Shown here: positions 33,154 to 42,133 of the stretch, in pieces
Layout of the letters: the number at the start of each line of letters is the position of its first letter
Position numbering within the stretch: position 1 is the stretch's first letter
From: Pyxidicoccus parkwaysis
GTDB lineage: Bacteria; Myxococcota; Myxococcia; Myxococcales; Myxococcaceae
DNA: 64,000 nucleotides
Reading direction: 5' to 3'
NCBI RefSeq assembly: GCF_017301735.1
Contig: NZ_CP071090.1
Span: 12,321,001 to 12,385,000 of the forward strand
Notes under the pieces: model-generated
The model's database searches: none
What the model was told of the DNA's origin: nothing
What the model saw: only the letters and a program-made list of their open reading frames with translations
Program-made: the position numbers and the translations under genes

Positions 33154-33953
33154 TGCTGCTGCCAGGTGGGCTCCTGCGCGCCGGGACGCTCCGGCGCGGC
33201 TTCCGCTTTCGCGAGCCGGATGGCGTGCTGGAGCTGGGGCTCGCGGAGCTGGCGCGGGAGCGCGAGCCTGTGCCGCGGAAGGTGTCGCGCGTGCTGGCGG
33301 CGGCGCTGGAGCACGTGGCCGGCGAGCCGGTGGGTGCGGCGCTCGCCGGCGAGCTGTGCGTGGCGGACCGGCAGTTCCTCATGCGCGAGCTGGAGCGGCT
33401 GCTCGGGCTGGAGCAGCCGTGGCGCACGGTGGTGTGTGGCGCGTGTGGTGAGCGGTTCGACTTCGAGCTGCGCGCGTCACGGCTGCCGGTGAAGGAGGCG
33501 GGGGAGGGGTTTCCCTTCGCGGAGGTGGAGACGGGGCAGGGGCGGGTGCGCGTACGCGTGCCCACGGGCGCGGACCAGGAGGCGGTGGTGGAGGCGGGGC
33601 GGGCGGATGAGCTCTCGCTGCTGGCGCGCTGTCTGGCGCCGCTGGAGGCCCCGGGCTGGGACGTGGCGCGGCTGGAGGCCGCGGACGTGCGGCGCCTCGA
33701 CGAGGCGCTGGAGGCGGTGGCTCCGGCGGTGGTGACGCGGGTGCGGGCGGCCTGCGTGGCGTGCGGAGGAGTGCGGGAGGTGGAGGTGGCGCCGTACGGG
33801 TGCCTGTCCCTGGACCCGGAGGCGCTGTTGGAAGAGGTCCACACGCTGGCCTCCAGGTACCACTGGAGCGAGCGGGACATCCTCGCGCTCCCGAGGCACC
33901 GGCGGCGGAAGTACCTGCGTCTCGTGGAGCGGGATGCGGGCGTGACGACGTGA
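33153..33953 (+). CDS. eCIS-linked Cys4 (zinc-ribbon-like) protein
   Basis: 266 residues, ATG overlapping the tube stop by one base. Two Cys-x-x-Cys knuckles (VCGACGERF near 92 and ACVACGG near 200) suggest one zinc site made from both halves of the protein. The C-terminus YHWSERDILALPRHRRRKYL resembles the small T4 gp26/DUF6760-like proteins found after phage tail-tube genes, thought to help assemble the baseplate hub. Here that domain is fused to a larger N-terminal part. Probably an assembly factor; not recognised as a structural Pvc homologue. Confidence 0.6.
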   Translation: MLLPGGLLRAGTLRRGFRFREPDGVLELGLAELAREREPVPRKVSRVLAAALEHVAGEPVGAALAGELCVADRQFLMRELERLLGLEQPWRTVVCGACGERFDFELRASRLPVKEAGEGFPFAEVETGQGRVRVRVPTGADQEAVVEAGRADELSLLARCLAPLEAPGWDVARLEAADVRRLDEALEAVAPAVVTRVRAACVACGGVREVEVAPYGCLSLDPEALLEEVHTLASRYHWSERDILALPRHRRRKYLRLVERDAGVTT

Positions 33954-33972
33954 CACGACTTTGGAGTCCGCG

Positions 33973-35007
33973 ATGGGGTTCCTGGCTGACATCCTTGCCG
34001 ATGCGCTCCCGCACCGGGTGCCCGAGGCACCGCTGGAAGGGCGGGAGGACGCGCTCGCGTCCGAGGACGTCTGGGAGTCCCCGCCGGCGCGGGGCGGAGA
34101 GCCCGCCCCCCGGTCCGCGGAACACGACTGGGAGGCCAGGTCCAATTCCGGAAACGGAGTTGAAAGCCTGGAAAAGGTGGCTAGCGCAGTGGTCCCTCAG
34201 GGGCAGGGCGGCGTCCTGGCAGAGGCCGTCCGAGTCCCAGCGAAGGCACGTGGGGAACCGGCCCGGGTTACCGGGAACGACCCTGGCGGCCTTCAACTTT
34301 TACCTGGCCCGGCCCCCAAAGTGTCACGTGGGGCGGGTGTGCCAGAGGTCCTCGACGGTGTGCCAGGACTGGCCTCGCTCCTTCCAGGAGCGGCGCTGGA
34401 AGCCGGCGCGCCCCAGGGGACTGACCGTGCATCCGCTCCGCCTCTGGCATCCGGGGGCCTGCTAAGGAGAAAGCCACAGGGGTCCGCCACCCCTCCCATT
34501 TTCGAGCCCTCCGGCGGGGTGCCGGACACCGTGCCCGTCACGGCGTCCGTGCCGCCTCGCGCTCCGGAGGTGAGCCGCCCGGTGACAGGCCCGGCCCGGG
34601 TGCCCGGGCGGCCCGTGCTTCCGGACGCGGCCCTGGCACCCGCCGCGCCCGAGGCCCCGGTGTCCGCCGCGTCGGTGAGCCCCGCTGCAGGGGCTCCGCT
34701 TCCGACGGGGAGGCGCGACGCTCCGGCCAGCGCCGTGCGCCCGCCCGCGAGCGCCCCGGCGCCCGCGCGGGACGCGCACCCGGCACGCAGCGACGAGTCC
34801 CGGGACGGGCCGTCTCCCGTGGCGGCGGCGAAGGAGCGCGCTCAGGCCCTGCCCGCGCGGCGCGAGCCCCAGGAGCCGCGCGTGCACATTGGCGAGGTTC
34901 ACGTGGTCATCACCGCGCCGGCGCCAGCGCCCGCGTCCACGTCTTCATCCGCGATTCCGGGCCAGGGCTCGGACTTGCTCAACCGTCACTACCTCCGGAA
35001 CGCCTGA
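33973..35007 (+). CDS. Pro/Ala-rich eCIS-linked protein of unknown function
   Basis: 344 residues from ATG 33973 (GGAG six bases upstream). Starts MGFLADILADALPHR; the middle is disordered, rich in Pro, Ala, Gly, Val and Arg with little predicted structure; the end has a short ordered piece (EPQEPRVHIGEVHVVITAPA) and QGSDLLNRHYLRNA. The terminal 'H-I-G-E-V-H-V-x-I' strand and 'LxRxYLR' tail recur in small phage/eCIS proteins between tube and cap genes. It may fill the place of a tape measure or link protein, but length and composition do not prove it. Confidence 0.5.
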   Translation: MGFLADILADALPHRVPEAPLEGREDALASEDVWESPPARGGEPAPRSAEHDWEARSNSGNGVESLEKVASAVVPQGQGGVLAEAVRVPAKARGEPARVTGNDPGGLQLLPGPAPKVSRGAGVPEVLDGVPGLASLLPGAALEAGAPQGTDRASAPPLASGGLLRRKPQGSATPPIFEPSGGVPDTVPVTASVPPRAPEVSRPVTGPARVPGRPVLPDAALAPAAPEAPVSAASVSPAAGAPLPTGRRDAPASAVRPPASAPAPARDAHPARSDESRDGPSPVAAAKERAQALPARREPQEPRVHIGEVHVVITAPAPAPASTSSSAIPGQGSDLLNRHYLRNA

Positions 35008-35008
35008 G

Positions 35009-36043
35009 ATGGCCCTGCCTGAATCGTCGGTCTCCGTGGCCTGCCGCGCGCTGGCGGACTTCGTGCGGGAGAGCTTCCGCGTGCAGGGGCAGACGGTGCG
35101 CGTGCCCATCGGCACGCCCGCCGCCGCCGCGCCCGCCGCGGGCGACACGGACCACCGGGTCAACCTGTTCTTCCACCGCTTCGAGCCGCCGCCCATGGGC
35201 GCGGACGTGCTGCCCGGCCAGCCGTGGTACCTGCGCGTGCACTGCCTGGTGACGGCGTTCGCCGCCGCCGAGGACACGGTGAGCGCGGGGGAGAACGACT
35301 TGCGCCTTCTGGGCGAGGTCATCCGCTTCTTCCATGAGAAGCCCCTCATGGACGCGGTGGACGCCACCGGCGAGCTCGTCCGCGTGCAGATGCTCTTCCA
35401 GCCGCTCAGCCTGGACGACATCAACCGCCTCTGGTCCACGCAGAAGGACGTCGCCTACCGCCCGTCCGTGGCCTACGAGGTGGCGCTCGTGCCGGTGGTG
35501 CCGCGCACGCGCACCATCGAGGCGCCTCGCGCCGTCTCCGTGGGCGCGCACGTGCAGACGGGGACGAAGCGCGGCCCGGTACCGGCGGTGCCCGCCTGGA
35601 CGCCGCCGCTGGCGCGGCTGCGCGTGGACCCCCAGCGCGAGGACTGGGCGCCGCAGCTGGGCATCGTGCGCGGAGGCACCTGCACGCAGAGCCTGGTGTT
35701 CGAGGTGGGCAGCCCGGAGCTGGCGGCCTTCACGCCGGAGGTGGTGGTGGCCGGGGCGCCGGGCGGCCCCGTGCACTTCCGCTGGGACGTGTGGGACCAG
35801 GCCCTGGGTTGGCGCACGGTGGACACAGCGGTGGACCTGACGCCGGCCGTCCTGGAGGTGGACCCGGAGCAGCCGCCCGCGACGTCGCGCGCCACCGTGG
35901 CGCTGCCCTTCACGGACCATGCGGGCCAGGCCGTGCTCTATGCCGTGCGCCGCTACCGCCGCGCCGCGGACGGGCCGGGCGGGGTGGAGCTCGAGGCGCG
36001 GGGCAACCCGGTGTTCGTCACCCTCCACGGGAGTGGCGCATGA
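35009..36043 (+). CDS. DUF4255 (Pvc16/Afp16-like) tube terminator/cap
   Basis: 344 residues. The N-terminal ~190 residues (VSVACRALADFVRESFR; HRVNLFFHRFEPPP; LGEVIRFFHEKPLMDA; YRPSVAYEVALVPVVP) are the DUF4255/Pvc16_N domain, which caps the distal end of the sheath and tube in Afp and PVC particles. A C-terminal beta-sandwich-like extension (about 210-344) is extra and may be exposed at the cap. It overlaps the ATPase gene (ATGA). Confidence 0.88.
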   Translation: MALPESSVSVACRALADFVRESFRVQGQTVRVPIGTPAAAAPAAGDTDHRVNLFFHRFEPPPMGADVLPGQPWYLRVHCLVTAFAAAEDTVSAGENDLRLLGEVIRFFHEKPLMDAVDATGELVRVQMLFQPLSLDDINRLWSTQKDVAYRPSVAYEVALVPVVPRTRTIEAPRAVSVGAHVQTGTKRGPVPAVPAWTPPLARLRVDPQREDWAPQLGIVRGGTCTQSLVFEVGSPELAAFTPEVVVAGAPGGPVHFRWDVWDQALGWRTVDTAVDLTPAVLEVDPEQPPATSRATVALPFTDHAGQAVLYAVRRYRRAADGPGGVELEARGNPVFVTLHGSGA

Positions 36044-37362
36044 GCGCCGAGCCGCTGAGGGCGGAGGTGGAGCGGGTGGAGCTCCTCGGCCAGTGCCTGG
36101 CGCGGCTGCGCCAGGGCGCGCCGCTGGAGGACACGGTGCTGGGGCAGCTGCGCGAGGCCCAGGCGAAGGTGCGAAGCGTCCGGGAGGATGGCTCCGCGTG
36201 GCGGCTGCTGCGCGCGTCCACGCTGGCGCCCATTGAATACGACGTGCTGGCGTGCGCGGTGGCGCCCGAGGTGGAGCCGCGCGTCGGCTGGCTCTTCCAG
36301 CAGCTGCAGCCTGGCGCGGCGCAGCCGGTGTACCCCACCGCGGCGCTCATCCAGGAGCTGCTGGCGCTCCAGCCGGTGGAGGGCGCGAGGCTGTCCACGG
36401 TGCTGTCCGAGGACGCCCCCCTGCGGCGCCTGGGGCTGCTGGAGCGCGACGACGGCGGGCCGTACGCGCCCATCCGTCCGGGCCGGGGCCTCACGCCGCG
36501 CCTGCTCGGCGCGCCGGAGCCACCGCTGTCGCTGCCGGGCGCGCTGCGGGTGCCGGGCACGGCCCGCTGGGAGGAGCTGGTGCTGCCCGAGGCGAAGCTG
36601 GCGCTCCTGCGCGAGTTCCTCCTGTGGCTCCAGCACCGGGACACCGTGGTGGAGCAGTGGGGCGGCCGCGCGGTGGGCGGCCCGGTGGCGCTGTTCTCCG
36701 GCCCGTCCGGGACGGGAAAGACTTTCGCGGCGACGGTGCTGGCCACGGCGTTGGGCTGGGAGCTGCACCGGGTGGATTTGGGGGCGCTCGTCAGCAAGTA
36801 CATCGGCGAGACGGAGAAGAACCTCAACAAGCTCTTCGACGCGGCGCACGGGCGCAACGCCATCCTCCTCTTCGACGAGGCGGACAGCCTCTTCAGCCGG
36901 CGCGGCGAGGTGCGCGACGCCCGAGACAGGTACGCCAACCAGGAGGTGAGCCACCTCTTGGCGCGAATCGAGCAGCACGCCGGCCCGTGCATCCTCACCA
37001 CCAACCTCAAAGGCAACCTGGACCCGGCCTTCGCCCGCCGCTTCCAGGTGGTGGTGGAGTTCCCCCGGCCGGACGTGCGCGCGCAGGCGCGGCTGTGGCG
37101 GGGGCTCCTGCCGCCGCGCGCCCCGCTGGCACCGGAGGTGGACCCGGAGGTGCTCGGCTCCGCCGTGAGCCTGTCCGGCGGTGGCATCCGCAACGCCGCG
37201 CTGCACGCGGCCTACCTCGCCGCGGGCGCGGGCACGCCCATCGGCATGCGGGAGATTGCGCTCGCGGTGTGGCGCGAGCTGGGGAAGGAGGGGCGCGACG
37301 TGTCCCCCACGGAGCTGGGCCCGCTGCGCAAGCACCTGCCCCGCGAGGTGGCGCCATGCTGA
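36040..37362 (+). CDS. AAA+ ATPase (Pvc15/Afp15-like)
   Basis: 440 residues. Walker A FSGPSGTGKTF near 225-235, Walker B AILLFDEADSLF near 272-283, sensor-type CILTTNLKGNLDPAF and arginine finger region ARRFQ. The N-terminal ~180 residues form a helical domain typical of the Pvc15/Afp15 group. The ATPase is required for particle assembly or cargo loading in PVC-type systems. Start and stop both overlap neighbours. Confidence 0.9.
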   Translation: MSAEPLRAEVERVELLGQCLARLRQGAPLEDTVLGQLREAQAKVRSVREDGSAWRLLRASTLAPIEYDVLACAVAPEVEPRVGWLFQQLQPGAAQPVYPTAALIQELLALQPVEGARLSTVLSEDAPLRRLGLLERDDGGPYAPIRPGRGLTPRLLGAPEPPLSLPGALRVPGTARWEELVLPEAKLALLREFLLWLQHRDTVVEQWGGRAVGGPVALFSGPSGTGKTFAATVLATALGWELHRVDLGALVSKYIGETEKNLNKLFDAAHGRNAILLFDEADSLFSRRGEVRDARDRYANQEVSHLLARIEQHAGPCILTTNLKGNLDPAFARRFQVVVEFPRPDVRAQARLWRGLLPPRAPLAPEVDPEVLGSAVSLSGGGIRNAALHAAYLAAGAGTPIGMREIALAVWRELGKEGRDVSPTELGPLRKHLPREVAPC

Positions 37363-37628
37363 CCATCGACACGCTGCACCTCCAGCTGCCCGCGGGCTTC
37401 GAGCGCCGCGCGGACGCCATCGCCCGGCTCGTCGCGCGCGAGCTGTCGCGCGCGCCGGTGGTGGCGGAGGGCGAGCACCGGCTGCCCCAGGCCCACCTGG
37501 CGCTGCAATTGGACCCGAAGCTGCCGGACGCGGAGGTGGCGTCGCGCATCGCCACCGCGCTCGTCTCGCATGTCAGGGGCGCGGTGGAAGCTGGCCGCGC
37601 CGGAGAGGAAGGAGGCCGAGGATGGTGA
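37356..37628 (+). CDS. Small eCIS-linked protein
   Basis: 90 residues, ATG 37356 inside the end of the ATPase gene, stop overlapping the next gene. Sequence pattern IDTLHLQLPAGFERRADAIA then RLVARELSRAP is a short strand plus long helix. It matches in position and style the small unannotated genes that often follow the ATPase in eCIS clusters. Function unknown; Afp6/Pvc6, also small and unassigned, is a possible analogue by place only. Confidence 0.65.
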   Translation: MLTIDTLHLQLPAGFERRADAIARLVARELSRAPVVAEGEHRLPQAHLALQLDPKLPDAEVASRIATALVSHVRGAVEAGRAGEEGGRGW

Positions 37629-38269
37629 GAGTGAGCCGGGGCGCGCTGGTGGAATACGGGCTGAGCATCCCTCCGCTGGCGCTGGTGTTCGACTTCAACC
37701 CGCGCACCCTCTCGCGCACGCGCACGCTCACGCTGCGCTCGCCGGGGACGCCGGGGCTGCGCGGCGCCTACGACTTCGCGCTGCCCACGGAGACGCCGCG
37801 CGTGGCGCAGGGCGTGTCGGTGGAGCCGGAGTCCTTCACGCTGGAAATCCTCCTGGACGCCACGGACCGCATGCACGAGGGCGACTCGGTGGCGGCCACG
37901 CTGGGCATCCAACCGGAGCTGGACACGCTGCGCTCGCTGGTGGAGCCGAAGTCGCAGGGCCCCGCGGGCCTGCAATTGCTGGCCAGTTTGGGGCTGGGCT
38001 CGGAGCGGGCCTTCCAGCGCGAGCAGTTCGCCTCCGTGCTGCTGTTCGTCTGGGGCGGCCAGGTGCTGCCGGTGTTCCTGACGTCGGTGCGGGTGGAGGA
38101 GACGGACTTCCTGCCGTCGCTGGTGGCGTACCGCGCCACCGCGTCGCTCACGCTGCAAGTGATTGAGGGCAACAACCCGTTCTACCTGCGGGAGAAGGCC
38201 CGGCAGCTGGTGGGCGCGGCCGTCAACACCGGCCGGCTCTCCGTGGACATGCTCAAGGGGGTGCTGTGA
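37622..38269 (+). CDS. CIS tube/hub adaptor protein (Afp7/Pvc7 N-terminal-like)
   Basis: 215 residues. The sequence LSIPPLALVFDFNPRTLSRT, EILLDATDRMHEGD, PVFLTSVRVEETDFLPSL and TLQVIEGNNPFY fits the contractile injection system tube family (Afp7 N-terminal part), which joins tube and hub. In Afp7/Pvc7 a LysM domain follows in the same chain; here that domain is a separate gene that starts at the stop of this one. Confidence 0.8.
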   Translation: MVRVSRGALVEYGLSIPPLALVFDFNPRTLSRTRTLTLRSPGTPGLRGAYDFALPTETPRVAQGVSVEPESFTLEILLDATDRMHEGDSVAATLGIQPELDTLRSLVEPKSQGPAGLQLLASLGLGSERAFQREQFASVLLFVWGGQVLPVFLTSVRVEETDFLPSLVAYRATASLTLQVIEGNNPFYLREKARQLVGAAVNTGRLSVDMLKGVL

Positions 38270-38559
38270 TGTTCCCGCGCGACTCGCGCTACGCGAAGGC
38301 CCGCGCCTTCGACGAGGACCCGGTGCTGGGCGAAGTCTTTCGCGGGGTGCGGCCCCGGGCCATCGGTCCCGCCACCGGCGTGCTGGAGCACGTGGTGCGC
38401 TCCGGGGAGCGGTTGGACCTGCTGGCGCGCCACTACTACAACGACGCGCGGCTGTGGTGGCGCATCCTGGATGCCAACCCGGGCTTCCTCTACGGCGGCG
38501 ACCTGACGCTCGAGGACTTCGTGGGCCAGGTCATCCTCATCCCCCGGGCCACGGAATAG
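38269..38559 (+). CDS. LysM-like baseplate adaptor
   Basis: 96 residues, ATG sharing a base with the upstream TGA. VLEHVVRSGERLDLLARHYY, LWWRILDANPG and ILIPRA are the LysM fold as used in gp53-like/Afp7 C-terminal baseplate proteins. It would glue hub and wedge rather than bind peptidoglycan. Confidence 0.82.
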   Translation: MFPRDSRYAKARAFDEDPVLGEVFRGVRPRAIGPATGVLEHVVRSGERLDLLARHYYNDARLWWRILDANPGFLYGGDLTLEDFVGQVILIPRATE

Positions 38560-38563
38560 CGCC

Positions 38564-39694
38564 ATGCTGGCCGACCTGTTCACCGAGCGCTTCCGGGCGC
38601 CCGTCGAGTGCTCCATTGAAGTGCGGGGCCGCCCCATCTCCGCGCTCTACCCCTTCCTGCGGGAAGCGCGGGTGGAGGTGAGCCGGGACCGCGTCGGCGT
38701 GGCCACGCTCGTCTTCGACTCGCGCCGCGACGAGAACGGGCGCTGGACGGTGCAGGACTCGGACCTGCTGGCGCCGTGGGAGCCCATCCTCATCGAGGCC
38801 CGCTTCGGCCAGCGCACCGAGGAGGTGCTGCGCGGCTTCGTGCGCGAGGTGCGCGCGGACTACCCCGAGGACATGGGGGCCGCCCGCGTCACCGTGTCCT
38901 GCCAGGACGAGTCACTGGCCATGGACCGCGAGCACGTGCGCCGCGTGTGGGGCGCGGACGTGCCCACCACGGACGGCGTGCTGCTCGCGGAGATTGCCGC
39001 GCGCCACGGGCTGGCGGTGGACCCCACCAGCGGCTCGGGCATGAGCGGGCTGGTGGTGCCGCAGGACGCCACGGACATCCGCTTCCTGCGCGCGCGCGCC
39101 GAGGCCAACGGGTACGAGCTGCTGGTGCGGGGCGGCGTCATCTACTTCGGCCCCATGCGGCTGGACGCGGAGCCCCAGCCCACCATCCGCGTCTACGCGG
39201 GGCTGGACACGCACTGCCGCGCGCTGACGGTGACGACGGACGGGCACCAGCCCAACGCGGTGGCGGTGGACCTGTCCCCCCTGGAGGGCGCGGAGCCGCG
39301 CCGGCAGGAGGTGACGGCGGACCTGCCGCTGCTCGGCAACGAGGCCGCGCACGGAGGCCGTGAGGGGCGCGACTTCACCTGGCTGCTCACCCGCGAGGGC
39401 TCCGTGGACGAGGAGGAACTCGTCGCCCGCGCCCGGCGCAAGGCCAACGACTTCTCCCTGCGCGTGCGCGCGGAAGGGGAGCTGGACGGCACCGCCTACG
39501 GCCATGTCCTCAAGGTGGGCCAGCCCGTGGGCGTGGACGGCGTCGGCGAGTGGCTGGGCGGCATCTACTACGTGGACGCCGTCACCCATGTCTTCTCGCA
39601 CGAGGGCTACCGCCAGGGCCTGCGCCTGTTGCGCAACGCCTATGGGGACAACCTCGGGGGCGGGGCGCTCAACGTGCTGGGAGGCCTCCTGTGA
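38564..39694 (+). CDS. gpD/VgrG-N-like hub protein (Pvc8-like, N-terminal part)
   Basis: 376 residues. Phage late-control-D type hub: VEVSRDRVGVATLVFDSRRD, VSCQDESLAMDREHVRR, TDIRFLRARAEANGYELLV, and GLRLLRNAYG near the end. It forms the trimeric hub ring under the tube. In Pvc8 and VgrG this part is fused to the spike; here the spike is the next gene, overlapping by GTGA. Confidence 0.88.
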   Translation: MLADLFTERFRAPVECSIEVRGRPISALYPFLREARVEVSRDRVGVATLVFDSRRDENGRWTVQDSDLLAPWEPILIEARFGQRTEEVLRGFVREVRADYPEDMGAARVTVSCQDESLAMDREHVRRVWGADVPTTDGVLLAEIAARHGLAVDPTSGSGMSGLVVPQDATDIRFLRARAEANGYELLVRGGVIYFGPMRLDAEPQPTIRVYAGLDTHCRALTVTTDGHQPNAVAVDLSPLEGAEPRRQEVTADLPLLGNEAAHGGREGRDFTWLLTREGSVDEEELVARARRKANDFSLRVRAEGELDGTAYGHVLKVGQPVGVDGVGEWLGGIYYVDAVTHVFSHEGYRQGLRLLRNAYGDNLGGGALNVLGGLL

Positions 39695-40512
39695 CGCCAG
39701 AGCTGCTCCCGGAGCTCGTCCGGCAGACGCGCGACAAGTACTACGGCAAGTACCGCGGCTTCGTGGTGGACAACCAGGACCCGGACGGGCTGGGGCGCCT
39801 CAAGCTGAGGGTGCCGTCGGTGCTGGGCGCCGAGCCCTCGCCGTGGGCACTGCCCTGCGTGCCCTTCGGCGGCGCGGCGGGGCACGGCTGGTTCGCCATT
39901 CCGGAGCCGGACGCCCAGGTGTGGGTGGAGTTCGAGGAAGGCGACCTGCGCCGGCCCATCTGGACGGGCACCTTCTGGCAGAAGAAGGCGGACGTGCCGG
40001 AGGACGCGGCGAAGACGCCGCCCACCACGCGCATGCTCCGCACCCCGGCGGGCCACGTGCTGCGCTTCGACGACGCGAAGGACGAGGAGGCCGTGCTGCT
40101 CCACCACCCCAAGGGCGCGGAGCTGAGCATCGACCCGAAGGGCACGGTGGCGCTGACGGACGCCAAGGGCGCCACGGTGGTGCTGGACGCGGAGGGCGAG
40201 GAGCTGCGCATCGAGGACAGCCACGGCAACGCGCTCGTCCTGTCCTCCAGTGGCGTGCGGGTGGAGGACTCGCACGGCAACAAGATTGAGACGGCGGCCT
40301 CGGGGGTGACGGTGAAGGGCCAGCAGGTGGTGGTGGAGGGGACGCAGGTGCTGCTCGGCGGCAGCGGCGGAGAGCCCGTCATCAAGGGGCAGAGCTTCCT
40401 CACGCTGTTCGCCACGCACGTGCACACCACCACGGCGCCGGGCAGCCCCACCTCGCCGCCCATTCCCCAGGGCGAGATGAGCACGCTGTCCATGTCGGTG
40501 ATGACCAAGTGA
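39691..40512 (+). CDS. Spike protein (gpV/gp5-like)
   Basis: 273 residues from GTG 39691 (GGGAGGCC upstream). KYRGFVVDNQDPDGLGRLKL and VWVEFEEGDLRRPIWTGTFW form the OB-fold of phage baseplate protein V/VgrG. The following repeats of 9-17 residues (GTVALTDAKGATVVLDAEGE; LRIEDSHGNALVLSS; VRVEDSHGNKIET) make a trimeric beta-helix needle. The tip ends in THVHTTTAPGSPTSPP, a His-x-His metal site as on phage spike tips. No separate PAAR gene is seen. Confidence 0.88.
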   Translation: MTPELLPELVRQTRDKYYGKYRGFVVDNQDPDGLGRLKLRVPSVLGAEPSPWALPCVPFGGAAGHGWFAIPEPDAQVWVEFEEGDLRRPIWTGTFWQKKADVPEDAAKTPPTTRMLRTPAGHVLRFDDAKDEEAVLLHHPKGAELSIDPKGTVALTDAKGATVVLDAEGEELRIEDSHGNALVLSSSGVRVEDSHGNKIETAASGVTVKGQQVVVEGTQVLLGGSGGEPVIKGQSFLTLFATHVHTTTAPGSPTSPPIPQGEMSTLSMSVMTK

Positions 40513-40536
40513 GCAAGTGAGGAAGAGGGACGAGGG

Positions 40537-40947
40537 ATGAGCGACCCATTCGACCAGCGCCAGCGCCTTGGAGACCCGCCGTGCCTGGCCTTCCCATTCC
40601 GCGTGGAGGCCCAGGGGCCCGCCATCAGCCGGCGCGGCCAGCACGTGCGCGAGCAGATTGAGCAGGTCCTCTTCACCACGCCCGGCGAGCGGGTGTTCCG
40701 CCCGGACTTCGGGGGCGGCGCGAAGATGCTGGTGTTCGAGCCCAACGGCACGCCGCTGTGGGACGTGACGCGGCGGCGCCTGCAGGCGGCGCTGGCGGAC
40801 GCGCTGCGCGGCGAGGTGGACCCGGGCAGCCTGGAGCTGGAGGTGACGGGCGAGGGCGAAAAGCTCCAGCTCGTCGTCCGCTACCGGCTCACCACGCTGG
40901 GCGTGCCGCAGCAGCAGCTCTTCCCCGTGGGAGGCCTCGGTGGCTGA
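40537..40947 (+). CDS. gp25-like baseplate wedge protein (Pvc9-like)
   Basis: 136 residues. GQHVREQIEQVLFTTPGERV and RPDFGGG are the lysozyme-like gp25/GPW signature, including the conserved EQ-x-x-x-x-L-x-T-x-x-GER-x-x-x-x-x-(D/E)-(F/Y)-G motif. Wedge component that nucleates sheath assembly. It overlaps the next gene by 8 bases. Confidence 0.92.
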   Translation: MSDPFDQRQRLGDPPCLAFPFRVEAQGPAISRRGQHVREQIEQVLFTTPGERVFRPDFGGGAKMLVFEPNGTPLWDVTRRRLQAALADALRGEVDPGSLELEVTGEGEKLQLVVRYRLTTLGVPQQQLFPVGGLGG

Positions 40948-42133
40948 CACGCCGGTTCCTGAAATCCTCTTCGAGCCCGGACTGCCCGGCTGTGGCCGCC
41001 GCGTGGTGCGGGGCCTGCCCCGGCCGCTGCCGGACGTGGGCAACGACTTCGACTGGCAGGTGCGCGACTTCGACGGCTTCCGCCTCTTCATGATGGAGGA
41101 GCTGGCGGCGCGCTTCCCGGAGCGCCAGCGCTGGACGGCGGCGGACCTGGAAGTCGTGCTCGTCGAGGTGCTGTCCGCGGTGCTGGACCAGCTGTCGGAC
41201 ATGGCGGACCGCGTGGCGGCGGAGTCCTTCCTGGAGACGGCGCGCCGGCCGGAGTCGGTGCGGCGGCTGTTGAAGCTCATCGGCTACGACGCGGAGCGCA
41301 TGGCCTTCGCCGCCGGGGACATCCGCACCAACCCGGCCGCGGACGCGGACGGCGCCCGGGGAGAGCTGGAGCGGGCCTGGGCGGCCAACCCCTTCCTGAT
41401 GGAGGCGGCGCGCCGCGCGGGCCCCCGGGAGCTGCACGTCCAGCGCCGCATGGTGACGGTGGAGGACTACGGCTCGCTGCTGGAGGAGCACCCGCTGGTG
41501 CGCCACGCGCAGGCGTCGCTGGAGTGGGGCGGCTCGTGGACGGTGGTGCGGGTGGCCATCATCGGGGGGAACGACCGGGTGCTGGACGCGCCCGAGGGTA
41601 CAAGCGTGAGCGCCACCACTCCCTCCGACTTGCGCAAGCGCGTGGAGCGCTTCCACATCGAGCGCGGGCTGGACGCACCGTACTGGCCGGACACCACCCT
41701 GCGCACGCTCCTGGGCAGCTACGTGGAGGCGTACCGGATGATTGGCCAGGAGGTGCAGCTCCAGGACGCGGTGCCGGTGGGCATCCAGCTCGCCTTCACG
41801 GTGCGGGTGGACCCGGACTACTTCCAGTCCGAGGTGCGCGCCGCGGTGGAGCAGGCGCTCGGCCGCGGCCCCGGCGGCTTCTTCGAGCCGGGCCGGCTGC
41901 GCTTCGGCGAGGACGTCAACGCCAGCGACCTCATCCAGACGCTCACCGCGCTGGAGGGCGTGGAGACGGTGCAGCTGGACCAGCTCAAGCGCTTCGGCGC
42001 GCGCTACCTGGACCAGGTGGCCACCGGCCGCATCCTCCTCAAGGGCATCGAGCTGGCCACGTGTGACAACGACCCGGCCCACCCGGAGCGGGGCTCGTAC
42101 GTGCTGAACCTGCAGGGAGGGAGGCGAGGGTGA
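40940..42133 (+). CDS. Baseplate J-like wedge protein, shorter (Pvc11-like position)
   Basis: 397 residues from GTG 40940. DLEVVLVEVLSAVLDQLSDM then ADRVAAESFLETARRPESV and RRLLKLIGYDAER are the helical start of baseplate-J/TIGR02243-type proteins, and VDPDYFQSEVRAAVEQALG, LRFGEDVNASDLIQTLTALE the conserved end. The middle is short compared with the next gene. Together the two make the heterodimeric wedge, like Pvc11/Pvc12. Confidence 0.82.
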   Translation: MADTPVPEILFEPGLPGCGRRVVRGLPRPLPDVGNDFDWQVRDFDGFRLFMMEELAARFPERQRWTAADLEVVLVEVLSAVLDQLSDMADRVAAESFLETARRPESVRRLLKLIGYDAERMAFAAGDIRTNPAADADGARGELERAWAANPFLMEAARRAGPRELHVQRRMVTVEDYGSLLEEHPLVRHAQASLEWGGSWTVVRVAIIGGNDRVLDAPEGTSVSATTPSDLRKRVERFHIERGLDAPYWPDTTLRTLLGSYVEAYRMIGQEVQLQDAVPVGIQLAFTVRVDPDYFQSEVRAAVEQALGRGPGGFFEPGRLRFGEDVNASDLIQTLTALEGVETVQLDQLKRFGARYLDQVATGRILLKGIELATCDNDPAHPERGSYVLNLQGGRRG

